Assembly: GCA_028023455.1 (NCBI GenBank)
Contig: JAQFVV010006733.1
Span: 186,001-250,000, forward strand
Reading direction: 5' to 3'
Source of the DNA: Epiperipatus broadwayi
Lineage: Eukaryota > Onychophora > Udeonychophora > Euonychophora > Peripatidae
DNA length: 64,000 nucleotides
Part shown: piece after piece, positions 12,450 to 24,093 of the stretch
Position numbering within the stretch: position 1 is the first letter of the stretch
How the letters are laid out: every line of letters starts with the position of its first letter
Position numbers and translations under genes: made by a program
Notes under the pieces: generated by a model
Told to the model about the DNA's origin: nothing
The model's input: the letters and a program-made list of their open reading frames with translations, nothing else
The model's database searches: none

Positions 12450-13165
12450 AATGGTAGATCATTTGATAATGGGAGGAACAGGGTGTGGATACAGGCAAAT
12501 CAAGGGTGTTGTGATTGAATGGAACAACAATAAAAATAAAAGTGGATGGAAATCAGTTAAAATAGGCTTCGAGTTTGACTATTTGGATTTCAGAATAAAT
12601 CAAAATGAAGCATGTCATACAAAGATAAATAAATATCATGATTACTATTGGCATCAAAAGCATTTACAAAATTGATGTCTATATAAAAAACCGAGGCATA
12701 AATATGTGATCATAGTATAGATTATTAAAAGCTTTGATAGGGTGAATTGCCAGATGTGGATTTACGGCATGGACATTGAAGAAGCAGGAAAAAATGAATA
12801 TGATACTTTTGATATGAAGTGCTGTAGATGAATGCTTGCCATATCTTGAACAGCTAAAAAAACTAATGAATGGATTTTGGAGAAGGTAGCTACAAAAGAC
12901 AATTGTTGGAAATGGTAAAATAATAAAAATAATAATATTTGGGACATGTGGCAAGGCAGATTAACACACTTGTAAAGAAAATAAGGTTTGGTATGATAAA
13001 TGGATCAAGAGAAAAATGATAACCATATGATTGTCATCATTTGGATGACAATAAGAAATGGTTGAGATTGATAATTTTGTAGGCAGAGATAAAATTTGGA
13101 CTGGAGGCAGTTCATCTACACTACCACCCATCACTGAATCTATGGATCAGGTGAATGATGATAAT
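12450..13165 (+). mobile_element. LINE reverse-transcriptase C-terminal fragment, third type
   Basis: Across several frames the plus strand gives the usual post-palm LINE pattern: FDYLDFRINQNEACHTKIN (compare the generic YLGS-x-I-x2-D...EI-x-RI), then TFDMKCCR..ML.IS.TAKKTNEWILEKV, equivalent to the widespread 'FEMWCYRRMLRISWT...TNE-x-VL' block. A gatgatgataatga tail follows near 13155. Several stops and frame changes are present. It differs in wording from both the RTE copies and the zinc-knuckle copies here, so I treat it as a separate LINE lineage. The clade is undetermined. Confidence 0.65.
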
Positions 13166-14800
13166 GATTTTCAACTGGCATCAATCCAACAATTGGACAA
13201 TGAATATTAACCATATTTTTCCTGAGGTGAATAATTAAATAAGCATATTATATCAAGACAAAAAGCAACAATTGAACTAAAAATTATGAAAAGAATTAAT
13301 ATTTTTATCTGTTTTATATAAGTATTTTGTGAAGAGAATATTAAGTATGTCATGTGGTATCTTTTATTATTCTATTTATCCATATGTTACAGAGTAATAT
13401 AAATGCAAATACTTTTTGGAATAACAACCAATCTATGTCAACCTTTCTATTAAAAGTAATAATTATGTTGTGCCCTCAAAGGATGATGCAGGTGTCAGAT
13501 TATTGCCTGAAATCCATGAACTGTGACCCTGTTCTGTCACTTCTGGTACTGAAACTTATGAACCTCAAGTGGTATACCATTCAATTACTTTTATTTATTT
13601 ATTCTATTGTTAGGATATTGAAATTAATTGAGTTATTAATAAATATTAGCTAGTAAACTAAAATAAAAAAGAAGAGGAAATAGAAAATGTTATTACTATC
13701 TTTAAAATATTTGTATTTAACAATAATGAATATCGTCATTGTGTTATAAAAAGATATTGTGAAACATTTCCCTATCTAATTCTATTATAAGCATGATTAA
13801 TAAAATATTTATTATAGTCAGATATAAATATTATAGCCTTTTCCATTAGACTAGTTTTAGTTGAATTGACTTGTCTTAAATTGTATATATTAAGAATACA
13901 TCTCTGTGAGTTTAAAAATAAAACATCAAATCTCAAATGGTTTTGATGCTATTAGAAACAATTCTCTTCACTATATTCTTGAGACATTAGATGGTAATGT
14001 TACCAAGTCTCCATCCTGTGCCATTCTATCCATACTCCCAAGAGTGATCTATGATATTTTCCAATGAGCAGCTTGGACTGGCAAAGGCCACTGACCAAGA
14101 GGGTAATAAATTTGATGGCATAATCATCTACTATTTATTGAGTATTCAAATTTGCAATAGATGATGCTGAAGTAAAGTGAAAAGAAGTGAAAAGAATTAT
14201 TCCTAAGTTTAAGAATTATAAGCACAGTTATACAACAATAACCACCACATGTAAAATTAATAATTTGCATTAAGATTTTTAAAAATCATGCATATGCAAT
14301 ACTGTACTCATATATTATAAACATAAATTATCTAAATTAATTAGAAGTGGGACTGTTTTAGTTAGTCAAATATTTTTGATAATTTAACACATATGAGAAC
14401 ACTCAAACTAAAATTAAATTACTGTAAGCAAGTTTATTAATGTATTATTTTAAAATATGAAGAATAAACATTGATTAATTTATGACACTATTTAATATAT
14501 TATTAAATTTTTAATGTAGCTCTAAACTTGAGATGCTAGAACAAATTAAAACAAGTAGTGAGCCATTGCAAATCATCACCAACAATGATCATGTGGCATT
14601 ACTTGGTCTAGTATCCTATATTTGGTCAGAGAAGTTAATATGCATATACTAACTAAAACATTATGAAAACAATTCATATAAAAATTAAATATATTTCTGA
14701 TGAAGGAAGGCTACAGGTTCAGCTGAAACAATTAAGAACAAAAATAAAACCTGTATTAATAATTTTTATTAGTCACTTATTAAACTAGAGATTATCCACT
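13166..14800. other. Noncoding DNA, no gene assigned
   Basis: The 99-codon ORF at 13354-13653 includes a more complex stretch near 13470-13575 (VLSLLVLKLMNLKWYT) that looks like a decayed repeat-encoded peptide, but I cannot name a family. The rest is A+T-rich and featureless. Confidence 0.4.
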
Positions 14801-14925
14801 TAATAAATAATACTTCTGTAATATAAATTTCACTATACAACTCTCTCACCCAAGGTATAAACCAGTCCTTACCATACATGAGAGTCGTGTAGTGAAAATT
14901 ATACTACAGAAATATTATTCATCAA
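14801..14925. repeat. Long-stem hairpin
   Basis: The left arm (14801-14845, containing tacttctgtaatataaattt) and the right arm (14880-14925) are reverse complements over about 42-45 bp with a few mismatches, around a loop of about 34 bp of more complex sequence (cacccaaggtataaaccagt). It could be a small palindromic MITE or a transcribed hairpin. I do not see a clear target-site duplication. Confidence 0.65.
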
Positions 14926-15244
14926 TAAAATAAAAACTGTATTTAAAAAATGCAAAAATAACTTAGCTAACGGTTATAGTATGATTTTCATTATAATAAA
15001 AAATATTTTTTTCACGTAAACAGAAATGAATGAATGGTAATAAAAGTAATAATATTTCAGCATAACAGCCATCATTTTACTGTATTAAATTTTTTTTTTT
15101 TTTATCAAATAATAAATTTAAATGTTTAGGTTATTTTTAGTTAAGTACAAAGATTCAACATTAATGATTAAAATTTGCAAACTGAAGTGAATTTGACAAT
15201 GGTAAATAAAAATATAACAATTTACTATAGATACTCTTCATATA

Positions 15245-15365
15245 ATAGAGATATATATGGGATAGGGACCTGGGTCAACTGATGAGTGCTGGTTCAGCAC
15301 AAAATGCATCTTGGGGGCATTTCTCCTTTAATGTATCTTTATTTATATGAATTTAAAAAGAATGG
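15245..15365 (-). repeat. Family E-related fragment
   Basis: Read on the minus strand this contains gctgaaccagcactcatcag followed by ttgacccaggt and catatatatctc. The order matches 36085-36195 closely and the core of family E at 46490-46535 (gctaaaccagcaatcatcag) more distantly. It is a solo fragment lacking the family's ends. Confidence 0.6.
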
Positions 15366-16539
15366 GGAAGTATGGTGGTTGTTTAATATATGTATAAAGA
15401 TATTACACATGGGAAAGAGAAAAGTGAATAACTCCATGTGTGTGAATGTTTAAAATTAAAAAAGTCAGATATATTAATCTTTAACTGAGGTTTAAAGTTT
15501 ATATCTGTGCTAGAGATAATCTCTGGTTTAGAAAATGATTAGTAATAATCATTATTGTATTTATCTGAGGTGGATGTTGTCAAAGTTGTGAGTGGAGTGA
15601 GTTTGACAATGGTAAATAAAAATGTAACAAGATTATTTAAAGGAGCTAAGTATTTAATAAGAACCCAGAGTATTTCACCAGATATTACCCTTACAACATA
15701 ATGGTCTCTACTTTTTATTTTATTTTTAGATTGATTTAGCATGTGGCTAATAATGTATTATAATAGGAATTCAATGATTAAGCAAACTTCCATTATAAAC
15801 ATGACAATATACAGTATCTCTCACCAGTAGAACATTTTTTGCCAAGTAATTGCAAAAAAAAAATTAAGTCATTAATTTTTTCTAGGTCTAAATCAGAGAT
15901 TTATTTCTATCAATTTTTATGACTTAGTTGGAGTTGATCCAGAATTGGGAACGGCAAATATAATCTTAAATATATTAAATTTGGCAAAGAGTTTTAAGAT
16001 TCTATGAATTTTAATCTTGTTAAAAACTTATTAACAGCATCTCAGACTCTAAAAAATTATAAATATATTTAATTTAAAACATAATTTACTTTTAATATTT
16101 GAATTTAATCATAGCAATCAATAACCTTACTTTCCCCCACATTTCTCCATTACATCATTCTTTTTAATTATTCTTAATGCTGATTTGGTGTCTTCACAGT
16201 CTATTGCTCAATTTAATAAAATAACATCATTTCTCTTTTCTTTTTTTTTTTTTTTTGCATTTTTCAAGTATCCCCCCCCCCTTAATGATTTTGATTGAAA
16301 CTGCAACCTTCTTCAAAGATCTATTTACTATATTAGTCTTTATGTAATTCTTTTTTTAAACATTTTTTTTTCTGTGTCAGCTACATCTATAGCTTTCATT
16401 TACAATCTGTTTAATCTTTTAATTGTAAAAAATGTTTATAAATCTCTTCCAAAACTGAAATAAAAAATAAAATTGCTTAAAAAAATACAAAGAAGAAAAG
16501 TATTATAATCTTAATATTGCTCATAAAGCGTATCTCCAT
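15366..16539. other. A+T-rich noncoding DNA, no gene seen
   Basis: Contains T-rich and C-run tracts (a C10 tract at about 16272) and the phrase gtttgacaatggtaaataaaaat near 15601, which also occurs at about 15190 (atttgacaatggtaaataaa). This is a short local direct repeat about 410 bp apart. No genes. Confidence 0.5.
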
Positions 16540-16980
16540 ATTTCTTATGCTCACATCCTTACTCTTATTAAAACAGGTAAAACTCTCCATACAGTAGTGC
16601 AACTCAGTGCAAGCCAGAGTAATCAATGGATGCCAGAAGACTTGTGCATAAAATCCCTATCTAGTTCATACTCATCCAATATCCCCAGACTAGTTTCTGG
16701 CTTGTGGCCTTCATCAGTGAGGAGCCTTGAATCTGAGAGCACTGCATCTAGATCTTAGGATCTAATGCAACTCTCCAGCAGCCACAAGTCAGAAACTAGT
16801 CTGAGGATATTGGATGAGTATGCACTAGATATAAAGATTTTATGCACAAGCCTTTTGGCATCCATTGATTATTCTGGCTTGCACTGAGTGGCACTACTGT
16901 GTAGAGTTTTGCCTGTTTTAATAATAATTATGAGCAAGCATAAGAAATGGTGATCATGTGATGTTTGGTGGTTTAATCCT
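16540..16980. mobile_element. Family P foldback repeat, copy 2
   Basis: A forward 'a' segment (16576-16700, aaactctccatacagtagtg) and a partial 'b' segment (to about 16790) run directly into inverted 'a' (16790-16920) and the family's outer end (gatcatgtgatgtttggtgg, to about 16975). The arms are about 85-90% complementary by eye. A direct repeat of atcc-ttactctta type at about 16554 and 16976 could be a TSD, but it overlaps a stretch that also aligns with the family end, so I do not rely on it. Confidence 0.75.
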
Positions 16981-18370
16981 TTACTCTTTTTATAATTTTT
17001 GTTTAGATCCATTAAGAATACTTTTTTTCTAAAAATTAAAAATTTATGGTTATCATAAATTTTATTTTATTTTTATTTTTTCCATTATTTACCCTATTTA
17101 ATAACTTTTCAAAAAATGCAAGTATCAGGCAGGCTGAGCACATGAGTTCTACTCAACTCTACTCGGATTGATTTAGGAATCACTTAAATTTTTGAGTTTG
17201 TCACCATCAAAGATAAAATTTGTTCAGAGATAGTATTTTCATACCAGATTATCTAATCATAAGCTTTTTTATCTATTGTGATGCTGCATCCATAATTCTG
17301 TAATCTATATTCTGACTCAGATGAAAAAGTTTCATAGATAAGATCAGGTAAAGAGAATTTAAAAAAAAAAAAAAGAAAAATATTTGAAGAAAACAAGAAA
17401 AGAGAAAGCTTGATTGGACATTTTTAAAAAGATGAAATTGTGAAAAATATGCCACAAAAAAACATAAAGCATAATTTTGAAACAATAACTTCATACTAAT
17501 AAAACATCATATATAGAAAAGACTTCTAGTAGATATAAATTGAAGGCATTACATTTTATAGTTTTTAACTTGGTAAGAGAGTTCACTTGGGTTTAAACAT
17601 TTCTTTTTAATTTCAAATTATAAAAGGATTTAAAGCTCACTGTTAAATGCATTATTTTTAGCATAGAAAACTAAGACCTTACTGACAAAGAAAAGAATCA
17701 TAAACTGATCTAAGAAAATGAAAAGAACTGCTCTTGTAAATAACAAGATCATCTGATTTAAAAAACATTTGTGATTATTGAGAAAATGTGACAATATATG
17801 GAACCTGCCTGATAATATATTGTTTAATAATTATTATTAAGATTAAATTCATGTTCAATCTTATTTCAAGATTGTTTTTTTCAGTTTAGTTATATCTGCT
17901 AAAACATTGTATAAAAAAAATTTATTCATTCAAACATAAGCATGTTTTATACATACATATATAACTTATTTCTGTCAAAAATGAAAAGCTTTACAAAAAA
18001 ATAAAATAAACATTTATTAATCACAAATAGCGGCATCAACATATACCCTGAAAGAATAAAATCTAGTCTCACCTCAATATAAAGTTTTCTGCTTAAAGCC
18101 AGCTAAGTAACTAGACAATAGAATACCATGACTAAGAATGAGACTTAATCATCATCAGTATATTAGGTACTCTGCCTGAAGTTAAGTAACTAGCAATAAT
18201 TCCTGATGGTTATTTGTGCATTATTAACGCTCTTTTAACATAGTTTGTGATAACATATTTTAGAAGTTTAATCAAATTTTAATAAACATTTTCAACATTA
18301 AAATCACAAATTCTGAAATCTTCATTAACATCTTAATGTGAATGACTAAATATATTATTATTCATGAAGC
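16981..18370. other. A+T-rich noncoding DNA, no gene seen
   Basis: Long A-runs and T-runs; the ORF at 17273-17494 on the minus strand is a poly-Phe/Leu reading of an A-run. No other feature. Confidence 0.5.
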
Positions 18371-18553
18371 AAATTACTTTTTAATCAAAGTTTAAATAAT
18401 ACCAAACTATAAATTCATGTGTAACAAACTCTTAACAACTTTGACATTATGCTAAAATAACTAATGAATCAACTAGTTTAGTGTAATGTCAAAGTTTGTT
18501 ACATAAAGATTTATTGGTTAAGACAATTTTAACTTTGATTAAGGAATAATTTG
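18371..18553. repeat. Foldback repeat, ~80-bp arms
   Basis: The left arm carries ttaatcaaagttt, then tgtaacaaact and actttgacattatgctaaa. The right arm carries their complements in reverse order (ttagtgtaatgtcaaagttt, gttaca, aactttgattaa). Pairing is interrupted by a 7-bp insertion in the left arm and a few mismatches. It is probably a short palindromic MITE; its exact ends and TSD are not clear. Confidence 0.55.
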
Positions 18554-18605
18554 TGTTTGCAGTATTATCAGTTTAATATTAGCACATATAGTTTATCATA
18601 TACAC

Positions 18606-18930
18606 CAGGGGTTCCCAACCTATGCCCGTGGGCACCATGGCACCCGCTGACCATTTTACGTGTGCCCGCTGCTATTCTAACATGATAAAAAATTATTTAG
18701 CTGATACAAATAAATTTAATTTTTAAAATTTCTTATAAATTATTGTATTATATTGTAATCAAATTGTAGAGCATATTATGCTTTTACAGCATAAATAAAT
18801 ATTTTTTGTACATTATGTGTATTATTAACAATATCCAACTATAAATTTACATTGAAAAAATAAATGATGCCCACCACATGGCCAGTATTATAGAATGTTC
18901 TCTTAAGTGCAAAAAGGTTGGGGACCCCTG
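18606..18930. mobile_element. hAT-superfamily non-autonomous transposon with 8-bp TSD
   Basis: The left end caggggttcccaacc and right end ggttggggacccctg are near-perfect terminal inverted repeats of about 15-16 bp, of the well-known CAGGGGTCCCCAACC type of hAT elements. An exact 8-bp TSD, atatacac, flanks it at 18598-18605 and 18931-18938; 8 bp is the diagnostic hAT TSD length. The 325-bp body is noncoding and moves only with a transposase supplied elsewhere. The ends are barely decayed apart from one TIR mismatch, so the insertion is not ancient. Confidence 0.95.
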
Positions 18931-19127
18931 ATATACACTGTATAAGTAGAGGGAATTGCATGAGTATCCTCCTTAAGAATGAATATGTATATATGACATA
19001 ATAATCTCTACAAATTAATAAATGCATAGTGACTACAATATTGGTACTTATAGTGTGTATGCTTTAGCCATTGATGGAGCCACCATACATATGCTAATCA
19101 AGCAGAAAAAAAAACATTAAAATAGTG

Positions 19128-19603
19128 TAATATAATGGAAAGTATGAAAATAATTCAATTTATTTTTTAAAAAAATAAACAAAAAATAATATATTTTGAG
19201 AAGAAATAATTGGAAAGCAAATATTTTCAGTAAATGAATGCAAACAATGTGTAAGAAATTAATGTGTATTATATTCATATACAAAATCAGTATAAAAATA
19301 AATAGAAAAAAAATTCTCCAAAGGTAAAAGCAAATAATGTTAATAGAAAAAGGGTTATTTAAATCTAAAAAAGAATAAAGGCTGAATAAAAAGTAAAGAA
19401 TTTTAAGTAAAAGGAAATAATAAATAATATGGAATGTAGAAGCAAAAGCTTTGTGAAATGTATTTAAAACTGGTGGAATAAGTAATGATAAAAAAAGAAA
19501 GGAAGTACATATAAATGTGCAACTGATCAAAGAAATAGATATGGAAACAATAAGAGAATATCCATTTGAGTGCACCATCAGAATATCCATTTGAGTACAC
19601 TAA
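19128..19603 (-). other. Purine-rich tract with a 157-codon low-complexity ORF
   Basis: The plus strand is A-rich and T-poor over about 470 bp, so the minus strand lacks stop codons and gives the longest open frame in the window (19590 to 19117). Its translation is almost only Phe, Leu, Ile, Tyr and Ser with no family signature, as expected from composition alone. At 19555-19603 a unit of about 24 bp (gaatatccatttgagt) is duplicated in tandem. I do not call this a gene. Confidence 0.5.
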
Positions 19604-20469
19604 GTAATTCAGAAAAAAGGAATTAAATTAAGTGTAGCTGAAGGGGAAACAAAGCAGGAAATATATAAACTGTAATTAAAGAGCAGTCTTGTCTTATTTT
19701 CATCATTGTGTGTGTCACCAGTTGAAGGAGCTCATAAGGAATTCAACAGTTTTGGTAAAGCCGATCAGCAAGGGAGAATAACCCAGAAACTTGGATCTGA
19801 AGTTACAGAAAACCAGCTACAGTTTGTTACACATCATACCAATCTTATTTTATTTTATGTAAGCAAGTGCTTCTAAGAGTATAATAATTGTTAGGAGTTA
19901 ACATTAAGAGTAGAAATTTTATAGACAATGTTGAAGAATTGTAATTTTGCAGGAACTTAATAGAAATGGGAACTTGAACAATAGCAGTAAATGCCAAAAT
20001 CATTTCTGGCTAATTATGTAGTTACTGATGTATTTTAAATCAAACATCTATCTTTTCTATGTCATTATTATAAATAAATATTTTTCCTCTAATTATTATT
20101 ACAATTTTTTTTTTATTAAGGAAAATACACATACAATTACAGTATAAATCTTGTTGGTATACATTTGTTTGGATTTGTTACACATATTATAACAATCATT
20201 AGTAAATAATTTTCCAAATTAAAAAATATACCCATTTGATACATTAGTTATTATTATGACAAATTAATTTCATGATTAGAGCAAGAAGCTCATCGTTCAA
20301 ATTTAGTCTATAATTATTGTATATTAGTTTTATATCAGAACAACTGACTTTATTTAGTGACTTAGCCAGTGATCATTGTGCAATCCATATTTTGATTGGC
20401 AGTGATCCTTTGTCATTCTCCATCTAACTGGACCATTTTTTAATCTTGAATTAATTTTTAATTAGCATG
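19604..20469. other. Noncoding DNA, possible SINE-like piece
   Basis: At about 19755-19790 the phrase gccgatcagcaagggagaat resembles ggccagcaagagaggagaat at 59580-59600, which sits in a tRNA-like repeat. This may be the body of a second SINE family. The rest is A+T-rich. Confidence 0.35.
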
Positions 20470-21240
20470 CCTGAAGATAGGCTCTTCATCCAGTGGCCTA
20501 AGTTGCCCCCAAGTGTCCCCGAAGAGCTTTGCTGGCATTAATAAGCGATCCCTGAACATAGATAGTCCTTCGAATAAATTTTTTACACACCTCCCATGGT
20601 TCTTTACTTCCTTGCTTAAAAACAAAATAATTCCTAGTTAACTACACAGCATAAAGCAGAAACATCCCCATTCTAATTGCAGCAAAGACCCCACCCTTTA
20701 TAGCATCCCTGATTCTTAGAATTTTCATGTTATCTGGCAGTACTCTGGTTACGATATTTTGTCTAACAGGACTCAAAAATGGGCAAGCAGTAAAAATATG
20801 TTTAATAGTTTCATCTGCCACTTTACATAAGCTACATAGTGGTTCTATTTTTGAGAAATTTTTATGATTTACCAAAAAATGATTCATTGGCAAGGCTCTC
20901 AAATTAAATTTTATGATAAAGTCAATATGTTTGGCTTCTAAATAGAAAAATTTTAGTTTTCTGATTAGTAATTTGGTAGATAAATCAAGCTCAGTAGTTA
21001 ATTCAGTAATGTTTGCATGCATGTATTTGTAAACTTGCCAGTAAGTGTTAGTGTTGTCAATAATTGATGCCGTAACTTTGAAGAATTTGTTGGCATATGC
21101 CAGAAGCTCCATGGTCTACTTACTTTGTAAGGGTGGTGGCATGTCAGTAGTTCAATCTCATCCTGTAATGAGTCCACTGGCAATCTTGCATTCATTGCCT
21201 TAAGCATTTTGCAATAAGTGCAGGGAGAGAAATACATTAC
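20470..21240 (-). pseudogene. Zinc-knuckle LINE C-terminal fragment, second copy
   Basis: The minus strand encodes a 156-residue stretch with CSLCKVADETIKHIFTAC, a CX2CX8HX4C knuckle with exactly the spacing of the copy at 574-1020. Before it comes EAKHIDFIIKFNLRALPMN and after it AIRMGMFLLYAV. Beyond an in-frame stop at about 20640 the frame stays open as LTRNYFVFKQGSKEPWEV and ends near 20510. The upstream frame at 20998-21237 (starting YFSPCTYC) probably holds the preceding linker after a frameshift. It is a relic of a non-LTR retrotransposon ORF2, from a different subfamily to 566-1965 but the same group. Confidence 0.78.
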
Positions 21241-23635
21241 AAAGTGTAAGAAATTAAATTAACATTTGCTGTTGATGCTAATTTAATTTCTTATATAATG
21301 TTGGTATTTATGACATTTACTAAAAATACGTTTTTCAATCAATTTTTTGTTCACTAAATATGTTATTTTCAGGTAATGTTTAAATTTATTTGCTTTTCGA
21401 CTTTTTGCAAAAAATATGAAACTTTTGCTAATAGGTGAATAGTGCTCCATAGACAGTTAAAACACACTTTTATCAGCACCCTGTTTTCTGTCATGATTTC
21501 CACAAGTTCAGAAAATATATTGAATAAAAAAGAAAAATATTAAATATTAATAAAGAAAAAATTTAATTTTATAACTTTGTGATTTTTAATTCACAATGCA
21601 TTTGTTGGCTATTGACATAACAAAAAAAAAACTTTGAAGTGTTTAATATTTCTTTTTCAATAAAGTAATTAAAATTTTCTAATTTAATGCTACTTATATA
21701 TTCCATTTCTTTTAAAAAGAATAAACAAAAAAAAACTTTATATACTTTTCAAAAAAAATAGAAGAGACATTTAACCATTAGCTATTTCTATTCTACATTT
21801 GAATGAAAAATAAGGGATAGAGTTCCTTGAATGTTAAAAATTTAGTCTTTTTACTTCCTTTTATTTCATCTATTAAAATTTTAAAGTAAAATATTGTTCT
21901 TTCAAAAATATATAAAGAGAGCATTAACTTTTTTTTAAAAAAAAAAACTGTTAGTTAAAACTTTATCGATTTTTCATTAATTTTTTAATGTTTCTCTTTT
22001 AATAAAATCACATTATAGGTATGTCATGATAAAATGTCTGTGTTTAAAATGCATAATATATAAAATCTTGCTATTACCAGGCAAAATTCAGTATCTATAA
22101 ACTATCTTGGAAACAAATTTAGCAGATAACTGGGGAAACTTTTAAGAAAATTCTTTTTTTTCTCTTTTTCTAACTACTACTTTCTGCTTCTGAACAGTGC
22201 AGTTTTGGTGTAGCTTTAGAACCTTAGAAAAAAGCTCATGATCTCTCAAGTATATTTCAAAAACACAGACAGCTTACTATAGTAGAAGAATAGTTGGACT
22301 CAAAAGCTAAAAAAGTTATTTGACCAATTCTCATCTGAGTGAAAAATTAAAAAAAATCTCTGTTAGATCAATGTAATGAAACTGTTGGGTTTAAAGCTTA
22401 TTGGACATAATATTAACTTTCGAACAATCAAATGATTTTGCATCACTTATCAGTTTTTATATTAATATTTGAAAATTTTAATTTCACTCTAAAAATGGTA
22501 ATCAAAAAATGAGATTTCATATGTATAATAATGTACTGTAGTTTCTCTTATTTTCTGCATCAAAGTAGAATAATCATTAGTCATTCTGCTCATGTCATTT
22601 ATGGTTAACAGATGTGCTTTTTCCCATTATGCTTTTAAGAGAATTTCTCCTTTTAGAATTTTTTTTTTCTCTCTCTCTCTGCCCACTCTCTACAATTAAT
22701 ATAAATGTTAGCCAAACACTATTTTCTAGACTTAATTTTCAATTGCAAGTCAATTTTTCAATTATATATTTTAATCTATGTTTAGCACCTGATACCAAGG
22801 TTTAAAACCTAAACTAAAGAAAGAAACAAATTGAAAGATTAAGTACATTTTTCTATTTCTTAAAAATTATAAAAAGGATACCTAAAGGTTAAAGATAATC
22901 ACTTTATTAAGGTAACTGGCACTCTCACTTAATTCTATAGACAATCAGAGACATTTTAAAAATCTCACAACAAAACAGATCAAATCTTTTTATAGTAGTA
23001 AAATAATAATTTGTTTATGTGAGATTATATAACAATTAAGCCCCAATTTTGACAAATTTAAACTTTGATCCAGATGCCTTTAGCTTGCATCTAGCTATTC
23101 TAGCATATAGAAATATATTCACACTCAAGCAAATGGATTATAAAGCAAACTTATATGAACATCTAAAAGATAAAATTCTATTAATCACATAATTTAGTTT
23201 TAATAAGGAGACAGTTATTTAAAAGTTTATAGCTTAATCTACAATCTCATAACTAACAAGCACATCTACATAACAGAAAACACTATTAATCACCTATAGC
23301 ATATTTAAATATGAGACAAGCTGTCTTAAAAAATTTATCTACAAACTAGCCCCATAATGCTTGAGAAACTTGTATGAATACAAAGTAAACATTTCATGTA
23401 TAACTGGAGAAGAGTACAAAATCTCAAGGAAAAAAAAAAGATCTATTATTTCATGTTAAGTTTTATCATAAGAGTTTTATGGTTTAGCAGACAGCAATTT
23501 GCTTATCATGTTTATGGCTTAGAATTTGAATTTGGGTGGAATTAAACTTTTCCAGACAGCCAATGATTTTTAAATAAATGCAAAAGATTTTCTAGACAGA
23601 TAGTCAGTAAACTAAATGAGCAATAGCAAACTCCA
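21241..23635. other. A+T-rich noncoding DNA, no gene seen
   Basis: Homopolymer-rich sequence with a short CT microsatellite at about 22670 (ctctctctctctg). No element ends, RNA genes or exon-like ORFs recognised. Confidence 0.5.
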
Positions 23636-24093
23636 TATGGTAATGCCACCACCAGTGAAGCCTTAGCAATCAGTAAATGCAGGAAGGTTTGTGCATAAAA
23701 TCTCTATCCAGTTCTAACCATTCCAATTCCCCCAGACTACTTTCTAGCTTGAGGCTTTTATCACTGAGAAGCTTTGGATCTGAGAATACTGCATCTAGAA
23801 TTAAGGATTTAATACAACCCCCCATAAGCCATCTTTTACCTATTTAGTTAATTGTAAAGCTAGAAGCAGTGTTCTCAGATCCAAAATTCCTTACTGATGA
23901 AAGCCACAAGCTAGAAACTAGCCTGGGGATATTGGATGAGAAGCACTGGATAGGGATTTTATACACAAACCCTCCTATATCCAGTGATTACTAAGGTTTC
24001 CACTGAATGGCACTGCTATATGGAAAGTTTGCTACTTCTAATAACAACTTGTATAATCATAGGAATTGGTGATCATCACATGTTTTGGTGGTT
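23636..24093. mobile_element. Family P foldback repeat, copy 3
   Basis: Forward 'a' (from gcaaactccatatggtaatg at about 23628) and the start of 'b' (23745-23840) meet inverted 'b' (about 23865-23910) and inverted 'a' (23910-24030). The family's outer end (ggtgatcatcacatgttttg) follows at about 24070. The copy is more diverged than the one at 50861-52000. Confidence 0.7.

Noticed and set aside
13354-13653. 99-aa ORF with a leucine-rich middle
   Set aside because: The middle resembles decayed repeat-encoded sequence but I could not tie it to a family, and nothing supports transcription.
19117-19590. 157-aa multi-membrane-like protein on the minus strand
   Set aside because: Composition is almost only F, L, I, Y and S, generated by an A-rich opposite strand; no motif, no promoter context, no splice signals.
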